Origin: Nitrosomonas sp.
Lineage (GTDB): Bacteria > Pseudomonadota > Gammaproteobacteria > Burkholderiales > Nitrosomonadaceae
Length of the DNA: 43,943 nucleotides
Assembly: GCA_008015595.1 (NCBI GenBank)
Contig: SSFW01000014.1
Span: 1-43,943 of the forward strand
Reading direction: 5' to 3'
The notes under the pieces are model-generated. The model saw nothing but the letters and a program-made list of their open reading frames with translations, made no database searches and was not told the origin of the DNA. The first letter of the stretch is position 1. Each line of letters starts with the position of its first letter. Below are positions 21,574 to 30,496 of this stretch, one piece after another. Made by a program: the position numbers and the translations under genes.

Positions 21574-22698
21574 ATGTTTGAAATTTTTACCGTTGGTTTT
21601 GCTTGCTTCGGTGCGCTTCTTTGGTGGATCATCGTACTACTGCCTTGGAAGCCAACGAGCACAAAAGAATATCTTGAGTCTAACCCTCGATTAAATTCTG
21701 AACAAATCAGTAATGTAACAGTTCTCATACCAGCGCGAAATGAAAGTGCTTCAATTGAAAGAACACTACAAGCGCTGTCAACGCAGGGGAAAAATTTACC
21801 AATCATCATCGTCGATGATCAATCTGAAGATGATACCAGTGAGAAAGCTAAAAACTTTCCAGTAACCATTATCTCAGGTACAACGCTACCAACGGGATGG
21901 AGTGGTAAGCTATGGGCACTAGAACAAGGATTGGCCCATATAAAAACATCTTATGTGTTACTGCTTGACGCTGATATCGAACTCGATAACGGTATGGTTG
22001 CAACATTACTTCAGAAAGCAGAGCATGAGCAGTTAGCGTTCGTATCGTTAATGGCAGAACCTAATATGGATAGTTTCATCGAACGTTTGCTGATGCCTGC
22101 TTTCGTTTTTTTCTTTAAACTGCTGTACCCTTTTAAGCTTTCCAATACCCCCCAATCAAAGATCGCTGCTGCTGCAGGTGGTTGCATTCTTGTCAAACGC
22201 GAAGCGCTACATCAAATCGGCGCCTTTAATTGCCTTCGAAATGCGCTCATTGATGACTGCACACTAGCGAATCGCGGTAAACAAGCGGGTTTTCTTACCT
22301 GGACTGGATTAAGTCACTCAGTCAAGAGCCATCGAGAGTATCAGACATTAATGCCAATTTGGGATATGGTGGCACGAACGGCATACACACAGTTAAATTA
22401 TTCTATCTTTTGGCTTCTGGTGTGCACACTTTTGATGATTAGCCTGTTCTGGTTTGCTCCAGTTGGATCATTCTTAGCGGAAGAATGGCTTGGCGTTATG
22501 ATTGGTCTATTTACTTGGTTAGCCATGTTAGTTGCTTATATACCTACACTTCAGTTCTATCGCCGTTCATTGCTATGGGTCGTTGCTTTACCGTTTATTG
22601 GTTCTTTATTCCTATTAATGACCTGGACATCTGCATTGAAATATTGGCGTGGAGAACGTGCTTTATGGAAAAATCGTCGCTATGAAATCTCGTTATAA
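21574..22698 (+). CDS. hpnB: Hopene-associated glycosyltransferase
   Basis: 374 aa GT2 family; VTVLIPARNESASIERTLQAL, VDDQSEDDT, C-terminal TM helices; follows hpnH. Confidence 0.88.
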   Translation: MFEIFTVGFACFGALLWWIIVLLPWKPTSTKEYLESNPRLNSEQISNVTVLIPARNESASIERTLQALSTQGKNLPIIIVDDQSEDDTSEKAKNFPVTIISGTTLPTGWSGKLWALEQGLAHIKTSYVLLLDADIELDNGMVATLLQKAEHEQLAFVSLMAEPNMDSFIERLLMPAFVFFFKLLYPFKLSNTPQSKIAAAAGGCILVKREALHQIGAFNCLRNALIDDCTLANRGKQAGFLTWTGLSHSVKSHREYQTLMPIWDMVARTAYTQLNYSIFWLLVCTLLMISLFWFAPVGSFLAEEWLGVMIGLFTWLAMLVAYIPTLQFYRRSLLWVVALPFIGSLFLLMTWTSALKYWRGERALWKNRRYEISL

Positions 22699-23317
22699 CT
22701 TTATTCTTTTACGCTATCTGATCATCTTCAGCGTGGTACTGTTTGTACCCGCACTATCTCATTCACAACCAACCGAAAGCGAAACACCGGAGCAAGTCAT
22801 CCATGAATTACAAGCTACGCTGATTCAAGTAATGCAAAAAGGCACTGAATTAAGTTATCAAGAACGTTTCAATCTCCTTGCACCAGTAGTTCAACGATCT
22901 CATGATTTACCAGCGATTATTAAGGCCGTGCTTGGAACACACTGGAATAAATTAACTGAGGAACAACATCAAGCAATTACCGAAACGTTCAGTAAGCTTA
23001 GCATCGCCACCTATGCAGAGCGATTTAATCAACATGACCAAGAGCGATTTGAGTTTATTGAAAAACGTACCTTACCGAAAGAGCAAGTACTTGTTCGGAG
23101 CCAGCTCATACAGGCTGATGGCAAAGCGGTTAACTTTGATTATGTAATGCGCCAAGGGACCAATCATAATTGGAAAATCATCAATATTCTCGCGGATGGC
23201 GTGAGTGACCTCGCATTAAAAAGAGCGGAATACAGTGCCATCATCCAACGCGATGGCTTCTCTGCACTACTTTCCTTGTTAGAACAAAAAATTATTCAGG
23301 CAGAGCAACATCACTAG
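22682..23317 (+). CDS. hpnM: Hopanoid-associated MlaC/Ttg2D-family phospholipid-binding protein
   Basis: Signal peptide from internal ATG 22682 (MKSRYNFILLRYLIIFSVVLFVPALSHSQ); MlaC-like QERFNLLAPVV...LRQGTNHNWKIINILADGVSDLALKRAEYSAII; overlaps hpnB end. Confidence 0.85.
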   Translation: MKSRYNFILLRYLIIFSVVLFVPALSHSQPTESETPEQVIHELQATLIQVMQKGTELSYQERFNLLAPVVQRSHDLPAIIKAVLGTHWNKLTEEQHQAITETFSKLSIATYAERFNQHDQERFEFIEKRTLPKEQVLVRSQLIQADGKAVNFDYVMRQGTNHNWKIINILADGVSDLALKRAEYSAIIQRDGFSALLSLLEQKIIQAEQHH

Positions 23318-23435
23318 TATCTTCTAATACATGCAATATTGTTCACTAACTTAGCCTTTACGTCTGTGATCGTGGTGCCTGACTTCTCATTTACTAATTG
23401 AGACAACTTTCCTTTCTTTCAGTATAACGAACTCA

Positions 23436-26093
23436 GTGAAACCTACCGATCAACAAGAACGTGTATTGATAGCCTGGGCAGCGTTTTGCTATCGCTACGC
23501 TTTTTGGGTTTTGTGTTTTTTACTCATAACCGGGATCGCATGCGGCACTTATACCGCGCGTAATTTAGAAGTGCTAACGGATACGGCTGATATGTTATCC
23601 GAAGAACTTCCTTTTCGTGTCAACCTTGCCAAACTCAATAAAGCTTTTCCACAATACGAAAATACCTTGATTCTGGTGCTCGATGCACCCACACCTGAAC
23701 AAGCTCATGCCGCAGCAAGCCGATTAACGTCTTATTTAAAAGACGGACATATCGAGGCTTATGATATTTATTATGGAGCGGGAGAACCATTCCTAGAACA
23801 GAATGGTTTACTTTATAAAAACATCGCAGAGCTTGAATTTTTAGCAGACCGACTTGCGGCAGCGCAACCGCTAATTGTTAGAATTGCTCAAAACCCAAGC
23901 CTATTAACCTTCATTCAAACTCTGACAGAAGCTGTCGATGCATTTCGTAGCGGCAACAACCTCGAATTAGACCCAGTTCTAGACGGAATTTCAGCAACGT
24001 TGTCTGCAAGGCTCGCCCATAATCCTAGGCCGCTTTCTTGGCAAGCATTATTTAACGATGAGCACCCTCAAAGCAGCTACAAAGAAATCATTATCCTACA
24101 ACCCAAACTAGATTACACCGAACTCTTTGCAGCTAAAGATTCGATTGATGCGATAAGAACCGCATTTCAGACACTTAATCTTGAAAATGATTTTTTAACA
24201 AAACTGCGGATTACGGGTGAAGTTGCACTTTCCTATGAAGAGTTGCTGAGTGCCATGCATGGCGCTGAATATGCGGGTTTGGTTGCGCTCATCATCGTTA
24301 CACTTATTCTTTTTGTTGCTTTACGATCAGCGGGGGCCATCATTACCGTGCTAGTGAGCTTGCTATTGGGATTAGTCATCACAGCGGCTTTCACGACGGC
24401 AACGATTGGTCATCTCAATTTAATTTCAATCGCTTTTGCTGCGCTCTATATTGGACTTGCAGTAGATTACGCCATTCATTTGATACTCCGCTACCACGAG
24501 TTGAATCGACCAGATCAACCCGTCATCGAAATATTGCTAAGGGCTATTCACGATATTGGCCCTTCTCTGCTAATTTGCGCACTCACAACCGCAATTGGAT
24601 TCTATGCTTTTATTCCAACAACTTTTCTAGGAATCGCTGAACTGGGAATCATATCGGGAACTGGTATGTTTATCAGCTTATTCATAACGTTAACGGTCGT
24701 CCCCGCATTACAACGTTTTCTACCCTCAAAAATTCAATTTCAAGCACACAAAAATAAATCAATAACTCAGCAATGGCTAGCGCTTCCACAAAAATGGCCT
24801 AAAACAGTTTATGCGTTAGTAGCACTATCTTTTGCACTTGCACTCACCACATGGAATCAAATTAGATTTGATTATAATTTACTGAATCTCAGCGACCCTA
24901 ATGGTGAAGCTGTGTTAACTTTTCGCGAGTTACTCGCCGATACGCAACATTCACCCTGGCTATCGATGGCAACTGTCAAAAGTCTTGAAGAGGCTAATAA
25001 CCTTGCTACGCAGTTAACAAACCTACCTGTCGTCGATAAAGTGATTAGTATCGCTGATTTCATCCCAGATCAACAAGATGAGAAACTTCAAATCATTGAA
25101 GGAATTGCACTTACACTCGGACCTTCCTTCTTTACTGAAAACCATGTCGAGAATGATAATCTTGAGTCCAGTGATTTCACCCAGATTAACCAAGCGCTTG
25201 AAAATTTAAGGTATCAGCTCAATCAATTAATGATTGAAAAACCTAATCACTTAAGTATTGAGTCATGGAAAAGACTGAGCTTTTCGATTGATCAGCTACT
25301 TACCTTTATCCACACAGTTCCTGCTGGACAAGTGCAACCTTTCTTAAATGCACTTCAAAACGATTTAATCGGTCAACTACCTGGTGTACTCAATCGCCTC
25401 CAGCTTGCTCTTGAAGCTAGCACCATCAAGGATGAATCTTTACCAAGCTCATTACGCCAGCGCTGGCACAATGAATCCGACGACTTCCTTGTTGCTGTTT
25501 ACCCATCAGAAAACCTCAATGATAACGATGCACTGAAACGTTTCATTCGATCGGTTCAACAACATGCACCACAAATTAGTGGCACACCAGCCATCATGCT
25601 CGCAGCAGGAGAAGCGGTGGTTGACGCATTTATCCATGCATTCATTCTTACTTTACTTGGTGTAACCCTATCACTTTATGTTTTATTGCGAAAAAACATT
25701 TTACTTGTTGTAATAACGCTTCTGCCATTACTTCTGGCAGCATTATTTACAGTTGCAACAACAGCGCTGCTAAATATTCCATTTAATTTCGCTAATGTAA
25801 TTGCATTACCACTTTTACTAGGCATTGGTATCGATAGTAGCATCCATATGGTTTATCGAAGCTTGAGTTCTGTAGAAAACCAAAGAAGTTTGCTACAAAC
25901 GAGTACAGGCTCTGCCATATTTTATAGCGCACTGACGACTATGGCGGGATTTGGTAGTTTGATTCTATCTACTCATCAGGGAACAGCAAGCATGGGTATG
26001 CTGTTAGCCGTTGGAATTCTTTACATCTTGATTTGCGTCTTTATCATTCTACCTACCCTGCTTACTCGTTTTAAACATAAGCTTAATTTCTAA
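23436..26093 (+). CDS. hpnN: RND/MMPL-family hopanoid transporter
   Basis: 885 aa, GTG start, two sets of TM helices with SSD-like LYIGLAVDYAIHLILRYHE and LLLGIGIDSSIHMVYR; follows hpnM. Confidence 0.92.
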   Translation: MKPTDQQERVLIAWAAFCYRYAFWVLCFLLITGIACGTYTARNLEVLTDTADMLSEELPFRVNLAKLNKAFPQYENTLILVLDAPTPEQAHAAASRLTSYLKDGHIEAYDIYYGAGEPFLEQNGLLYKNIAELEFLADRLAAAQPLIVRIAQNPSLLTFIQTLTEAVDAFRSGNNLELDPVLDGISATLSARLAHNPRPLSWQALFNDEHPQSSYKEIIILQPKLDYTELFAAKDSIDAIRTAFQTLNLENDFLTKLRITGEVALSYEELLSAMHGAEYAGLVALIIVTLILFVALRSAGAIITVLVSLLLGLVITAAFTTATIGHLNLISIAFAALYIGLAVDYAIHLILRYHELNRPDQPVIEILLRAIHDIGPSLLICALTTAIGFYAFIPTTFLGIAELGIISGTGMFISLFITLTVVPALQRFLPSKIQFQAHKNKSITQQWLALPQKWPKTVYALVALSFALALTTWNQIRFDYNLLNLSDPNGEAVLTFRELLADTQHSPWLSMATVKSLEEANNLATQLTNLPVVDKVISIADFIPDQQDEKLQIIEGIALTLGPSFFTENHVENDNLESSDFTQINQALENLRYQLNQLMIEKPNHLSIESWKRLSFSIDQLLTFIHTVPAGQVQPFLNALQNDLIGQLPGVLNRLQLALEASTIKDESLPSSLRQRWHNESDDFLVAVYPSENLNDNDALKRFIRSVQQHAPQISGTPAIMLAAGEAVVDAFIHAFILTLLGVTLSLYVLLRKNILLVVITLLPLLLAALFTVATTALLNIPFNFANVIALPLLLGIGIDSSIHMVYRSLSSVENQRSLLQTSTGSAIFYSALTTMAGFGSLILSTHQGTASMGMLLAVGILYILICVFIILPTLLTRFKHKLNF

Positions 26094-26109
26094 ATACTGC
26101 GACAAATAA

Positions 26110-27057
26110 TCAGCTAAGGGCTTCAAGGGCCTCTATCATCATTCCAGCAACATTAAATCCAGTTTGCTTGGTTATTTCTCGCATCCCAGTCGGACTCGTC
26201 ACATTGATTTCAGTTAATGAATCCCCGATCACATCAAGCCCAACCAATATTAAGCCTAGCGTATTTAGGACCGGGCCTATCGTAGTTGCAATTTGTAAAT
26301 CACGCTCTGACAAAGGCTGAACAATACCAATTCCACCCGCAGCCAGATTTCCCCGGCTTTCTCCTGATTTTGGCTTACGTGCAAGTGCATAGGGAACCGG
26401 TTTCCCGGCAATAAGCAAAATTCGTTTGTCGCCCAATACAATCTCTGGGAGAAAACGCTGGACCATAATGGTACGCGTCCCATAATGAGTCATCATTTCC
26501 AGAATTACGCTCAAGTTAGGATCAGTACTATGCACACGAAAAATACTAGCGCCTCCCATCCCATCTAACGGTTTCAATACGATATCTTGATGTTGACTCA
26601 GAAATTCCCGAATCAAATGCTCATTTCTAGTTACTAACGTGGCAGGAATAAAATCGGGAAATTTTGTAATTGCCAGTTTCTCATTATGATCTCTAACACT
26701 CCTAGGGTTATTAATGACCAACACACCCTGTTGCTGTGCGATTTCTAGCAAATAGGTGCTATAAATATACTCCATATCGAAAGGGGGATCTTTACGCATC
26801 AAGACTATATCGAATTGCGCTAATGGAACGACTTCTTTGGGGCCTAGATCAAACCAATGTGCCTGAATCTCTCCCGATTGCTTGGGCTGCAACTCGTTTA
26901 CTCTGGCCATGACGATATTATTTTCATAACTCAGGTCACCTTGATGCATTACAAAAACCCGATGATCACGCACGATGGCTTCTTGCATCATCGCAATACT
27001 AGAGTCTTTTTCAATTTTGAGCGATTCTAACGGATCAATAATAAAAACCAAATTCAT
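26110..27057 (-). CDS. gshB: Glutathione synthetase
   Basis: 315 aa ATP-grasp; VLKPLDGMGGASIFRV, INNPRSVRDHNEKL, LDVIGDSLTEINVTSPTG. Confidence 0.96.
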   Translation of the reverse strand: MNLVFIIDPLESLKIEKDSSIAMMQEAIVRDHRVFVMHQGDLSYENNIVMARVNELQPKQSGEIQAHWFDLGPKEVVPLAQFDIVLMRKDPPFDMEYIYSTYLLEIAQQQGVLVINNPRSVRDHNEKLAITKFPDFIPATLVTRNEHLIREFLSQHQDIVLKPLDGMGGASIFRVHSTDPNLSVILEMMTHYGTRTIMVQRFLPEIVLGDKRILLIAGKPVPYALARKPKSGESRGNLAAGGIGIVQPLSERDLQIATTIGPVLNTLGLILVGLDVIGDSLTEINVTSPTGMREITKQTGFNVAGMMIEALEALS

Positions 27058-27085
27058 ACGAAATCAGCCATAACTTGCAATCGAC

Positions 27086-28375
27086 CTAAGCGCCAACCTT
27101 AGGTGCATGCTGCTCTAGTTCAACGGCAGCGGCAAGTAAAGCCAGCCTCGCTACAACACCATAAGCATAGAACCGATTTGGAACTGAATCAGGAAGTGCT
27201 GCATGATTGGGAAGTACACAGGAAGTATCAAATGCTAATGGAACAAAATGCATACCAGGTGCGTTCAAATTCTCATCGATACCTTTACCGGTATGAACAC
27301 GATAGAATCCTCCTACAACATAACGATCGATCATATAGATCACAGGCTCGGCAACGGCTTGATGGATGCTCTCAAAAGTATAAACGCCCTCCTGTACCAA
27401 AACGTGGCTCACAGACAACCCTTCTTTGATTTTAGCCATCTTATTGCGCTGCTTGCGATTAAGCTTATAAACATCAGCCCCATCTTTTACCGTCATGATC
27501 CCCATGCCATAGGTACCCGCATCCGCTTTGACAATTACAAAGGGCTCTTCCTTGACACCATATTGAGTATATTTTTCTTTAATATTACTGAGTATTTCAT
27601 CTACGGTTGCTGCGACACAGTCTACCCCTTTCTCTTCATGAAAATCGATTTTTCCACAAGAATTAAAATAGGGATTAATAAGCCATGTATCGATACCAAT
27701 CAGTTCCGCAAACTCCTGTGCTACCCGATCATAAGCCGTAAAATGCTGAGACTTTAAGCGCGTAGTCCATCCTGCATGAATTGGCGGAATAATAATTTGA
27801 TCTAAATTTTTTAAGCTATCAGGAATTCCACTTGAAAGATCATTATTTAACAAAATAGCACAGGGATCAAAGTTTCCAACTGATAGCCGATTTCCTTTCC
27901 TTACGATTGGCTCTAGAAGTAGCGTATTTCCATCAGGTAGATTAATAGGTGTAGGTTCTGTAATTTCCGGAATCAACGAACCAATTCGGATATTTAATCC
28001 TGCATGTCGCATAATCCGCTCTAATACATGCACATTCTGAAGATAATAAATATTTCGTGTGTGACTCTCTGGAATGATGAGAATACTATGCGCTTCAGGG
28101 CAAATTTTCTCTACTGCCGCCATCATCGCTTGTACACAAAGTGGTAAAAAGTCGGTGTTGAGATTATTAAAACCACCCGGGAACAGATTGGTGTCGACCG
28201 GCGCTAGTTTAAACCCACTATTTCTTAAATCAACTGAACAGTAAAAAGGAATAGCATGTTGCTGCCATTTTCCTCGTAGCCAGTGCTCAATTGCAGGCAT
28301 TGCTTCAAGAATACGCTTTTCAAGCGCGAGGATCGGTCCACTTAAGGCCGTAGTAAGATGTGGTACTGCCATCAA
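27086..28375 (-). CDS. gshA: Glutamate-cysteine ligase, Acidithiobacillus-type (gshA_ferroox-like) family
   Basis: 429 aa; SVDLRNSGFKLAPVDTNLFPGGFNNL; adjacent to gshB. Confidence 0.88.
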   Translation of the reverse strand: MMAVPHLTTALSGPILALEKRILEAMPAIEHWLRGKWQQHAIPFYCSVDLRNSGFKLAPVDTNLFPGGFNNLNTDFLPLCVQAMMAAVEKICPEAHSILIIPESHTRNIYYLQNVHVLERIMRHAGLNIRIGSLIPEITEPTPINLPDGNTLLLEPIVRKGNRLSVGNFDPCAILLNNDLSSGIPDSLKNLDQIIIPPIHAGWTTRLKSQHFTAYDRVAQEFAELIGIDTWLINPYFNSCGKIDFHEEKGVDCVAATVDEILSNIKEKYTQYGVKEEPFVIVKADAGTYGMGIMTVKDGADVYKLNRKQRNKMAKIKEGLSVSHVLVQEGVYTFESIHQAVAEPVIYMIDRYVVGGFYRVHTGKGIDENLNAPGMHFVPLAFDTSCVLPNHAALPDSVPNRFYAYGVVARLALLAAAVELEQHAPKVGA

Positions 28376-28445
28376 AGCAAATCAGAATGATTGAATTAGA
28401 GATTATATCATGCTAATTGGCTTTACCCGCTAATGCCATCATTAC

Positions 28446-28480
28446 AAAAAAAAAACGACCCCTAAAAAGGGGTCGTTTTC
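28446..28480 (-). terminator. Rho-independent terminator downstream of nirK
   Basis: Minus strand aaaacgacccc-ttttta-ggggtcgtttt followed by an uninterrupted T run (10 A on the plus strand at 28446-28455). Confidence 0.95.
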
Positions 28481-28510
28481 TCTAAATAAGCTAAACTGCT
28501 TCTTTATGAA

Positions 28511-29614
28511 TTAATGATCCATCGCTGCATCTTTGTTAAAGCTTGCAGGTTTTTTGAGTTGTTCCATGATGTCATTATCCCATTCACCTTCAACATTCAT
28601 ATGAGCTGCTGCGCCGAGCAATACAGCTTCAATTAAGTTGTGGCTTAAGTAAACATAGAGACCAGGCATTTTGAAATCATAAAGTGCTGCAACAGCTGCT
28701 CCACCAGGTACAAACCATGTTTCTTGGTTAGTAATTGGAGGATCATTAAATGAACCACCTTGCCATACTAAGTCACCATGACCACCAATCAGATGTGGAC
28801 GTGAATCACGGTTAGCTTGTGAGTGGATAAATAATACTTTTTCGCCCACTTTAGCTTTCAATGCATTGTCACCGGTTATGGCTCCAACAGCACCGTTAAA
28901 CACTACGTGACTTGGTATAAGGCCTGCAGCTACTCCTAAGATATCAGCCATACCTGCAGCAGGTTGATCATAGGATTTGTATTTACCATCCGCACCTTTA
29001 GGTACATAGAAATCTTGCTCACCGATATAATATGCACGATCGTATTTAACTGATTTACCTTTATTGTCTTTCAGACCATCTTTCGGTAATACCATAATCG
29101 CACCACTCATACCAGAGATAACGTGGAATGGAATCATCGTTCCGCCTGGCGCGCAATGATAGACAAAGACGCCATTTTTGAGTGCTTTCCAGCGCAATAC
29201 CACTTCTTCACCAGGTTGAACCAATGTGAGTTGAGCACCGCCTAATGCACCTGTTGCTGCATGGAAATCAACGTTATGTGCCATTGTGCTCGTTTTAGGG
29301 TTTTTTAATGTAAGCTCTACATAATCCCCTTCATGAACAACGATAAGCGGACCAGGAACCGTACCATTAAAAGTCAATGCCCAGTATTTAACACCAGGAG
29401 CAATTTCAATTTGCTTTTCAATGGTTTCCATTGTTACTTCAACCACTTTAGGACCTTTTGAAACTTGATCATGCTCAGGAACAAACGGTGGTGCAACAAG
29501 TGTTTGTTTTACACGTGGCAATTTTGAAATATCATGCTTTGTTGCGAATGCAACAGAAGCAGTAAAACAGAGCAGCCCTAGCCCAATCACTGCTTGTACA
29601 GCTTTATTATTCAT
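28511..29614 (-). CDS. nirK: Copper-containing nitrite reductase (class I-type NirK)
   Basis: 367 aa; signal peptide; [69 protein letters not shown]. Confidence 0.95.
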   Translation of the reverse strand: MNNKAVQAVIGLGLLCFTASVAFATKHDISKLPRVKQTLVAPPFVPEHDQVSKGPKVVEVTMETIEKQIEIAPGVKYWALTFNGTVPGPLIVVHEGDYVELTLKNPKTSTMAHNVDFHAATGALGGAQLTLVQPGEEVVLRWKALKNGVFVYHCAPGGTMIPFHVISGMSGAIMVLPKDGLKDNKGKSVKYDRAYYIGEQDFYVPKGADGKYKSYDQPAAGMADILGVAAGLIPSHVVFNGAVGAITGDNALKAKVGEKVLFIHSQANRDSRPHLIGGHGDLVWQGGSFNDPPITNQETWFVPGGAAVAALYDFKMPGLYVYLSHNLIEAVLLGAAAHMNVEGEWDNDIMEQLKKPASFNKDAAMDH

Positions 29615-29906
29615 AATCCCTCCATAAATTTTAAAAATTGCGCAATGTTATCTAATCAGAAGCGCCATTCTTTTTTCGGTACTGCTTCCCACATTACCGC
29701 AACCGCATAAACTCCAACTATCACAAACAAAAAACAGAAGCAAATGCAGCGTGTTAACTATACACTTTAATCGCTGGCCTGTCCACGAATAACCTTTCTA
29801 GCACTAGGGAATGCGCCCTTTATTCCTATCATTGATATCAATTTATCATCCTATCAAGAAACCATTTGCATTTAAAAATAAGGGTAATATTTAAGGTATA
29901 TAGCTA

Positions 29907-30119
29907 TCATCTCGAACGGCGTAGTAAAGCCTTTTTTGCAGCCTCATATTCTTCTTGAGTAATTGCATTTTCTGCCAGTGCACGCTGCAGATCCTGCAGT
30001 TCCTGCCCTGTCGTTATCGTGGAAGTTCCTTGCACTTTTACAGATGCGTCTCCTCCAAAAGCGCAACCGGTAATTAGCGTAATTAATGCCAAAACTAAAA
30101 CTGTAAACCTTATTGCCAT
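29907..30119 (-). CDS. Small SHOCT-domain lipoprotein
   Basis: 70 aa; lipobox LITGC; C-terminal LQDLQRALAENAITQEEYEAAKKALL SHOCT-like. Confidence 0.75.
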   Translation of the reverse strand: MAIRFTVLVLALITLITGCAFGGDASVKVQGTSTITTGQELQDLQRALAENAITQEEYEAAKKALLRRSR

Positions 30120-30139
30120 CTTAAATTTTCTCCCAATTT

Positions 30140-30346
30140 TTAGCGAATACTATCAATTAGTCGAGCTTTTTGGCGCTGAAATTCCTTCTCAGTCAATGCG
30201 CCTGAATCGTAAGCTTTTTTTAGATCGATAAACTGTTGACCAATCGAAACATTCAAATTGGGCTGTTGCACAACTTCAGTGCTACTACATCCGCTTATCA
30301 CTAGCAAAAAACACATATTAATTGTAGTGACTCTTAACTTACTCAC
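30140..30346 (-). CDS. Small SHOCT-domain lipoprotein (tandem paralogue)
   Basis: Likely GTG start at 30346 with GGAGAG upstream; lipobox LLVISGCSS; FIDLKKAYDSGALTEKEFQRQKARLI. Confidence 0.75.
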   Translation of the reverse strand: MSKLRVTTINMCFLLVISGCSSTEVVQQPNLNVSIGQQFIDLKKAYDSGALTEKEFQRQKARLIDSIR

Positions 30347-30496
30347 TATTTCTCTCCGTTTAATAATGATAGATAAACCCCAATTTAGACCCTTTATCAT
30401 TTAGCCAAACGATTGCAACCTTCCTTCTCATAGTTTAACTAATATGGTCTAGACTAATAAGATCTTGTCTGCTAGCTAGGCCTTAATATTATGAGC

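Noticed and set aside
29831-29842. attgatatcaat palindrome upstream of nirK as an FNR-type site
   Set aside because: The half-sites TTGAT/ATCAA have no 4-bp spacer as FNR requires, and a 12-bp palindrome is expected several times by chance in a window this size.
29866-29880. NsrR-like half-site (tttaaatgcaaat on the minus strand) upstream of nirK
   Set aside because: Only one half-site is recognisable and the distance to the gene is large; too weak to call.
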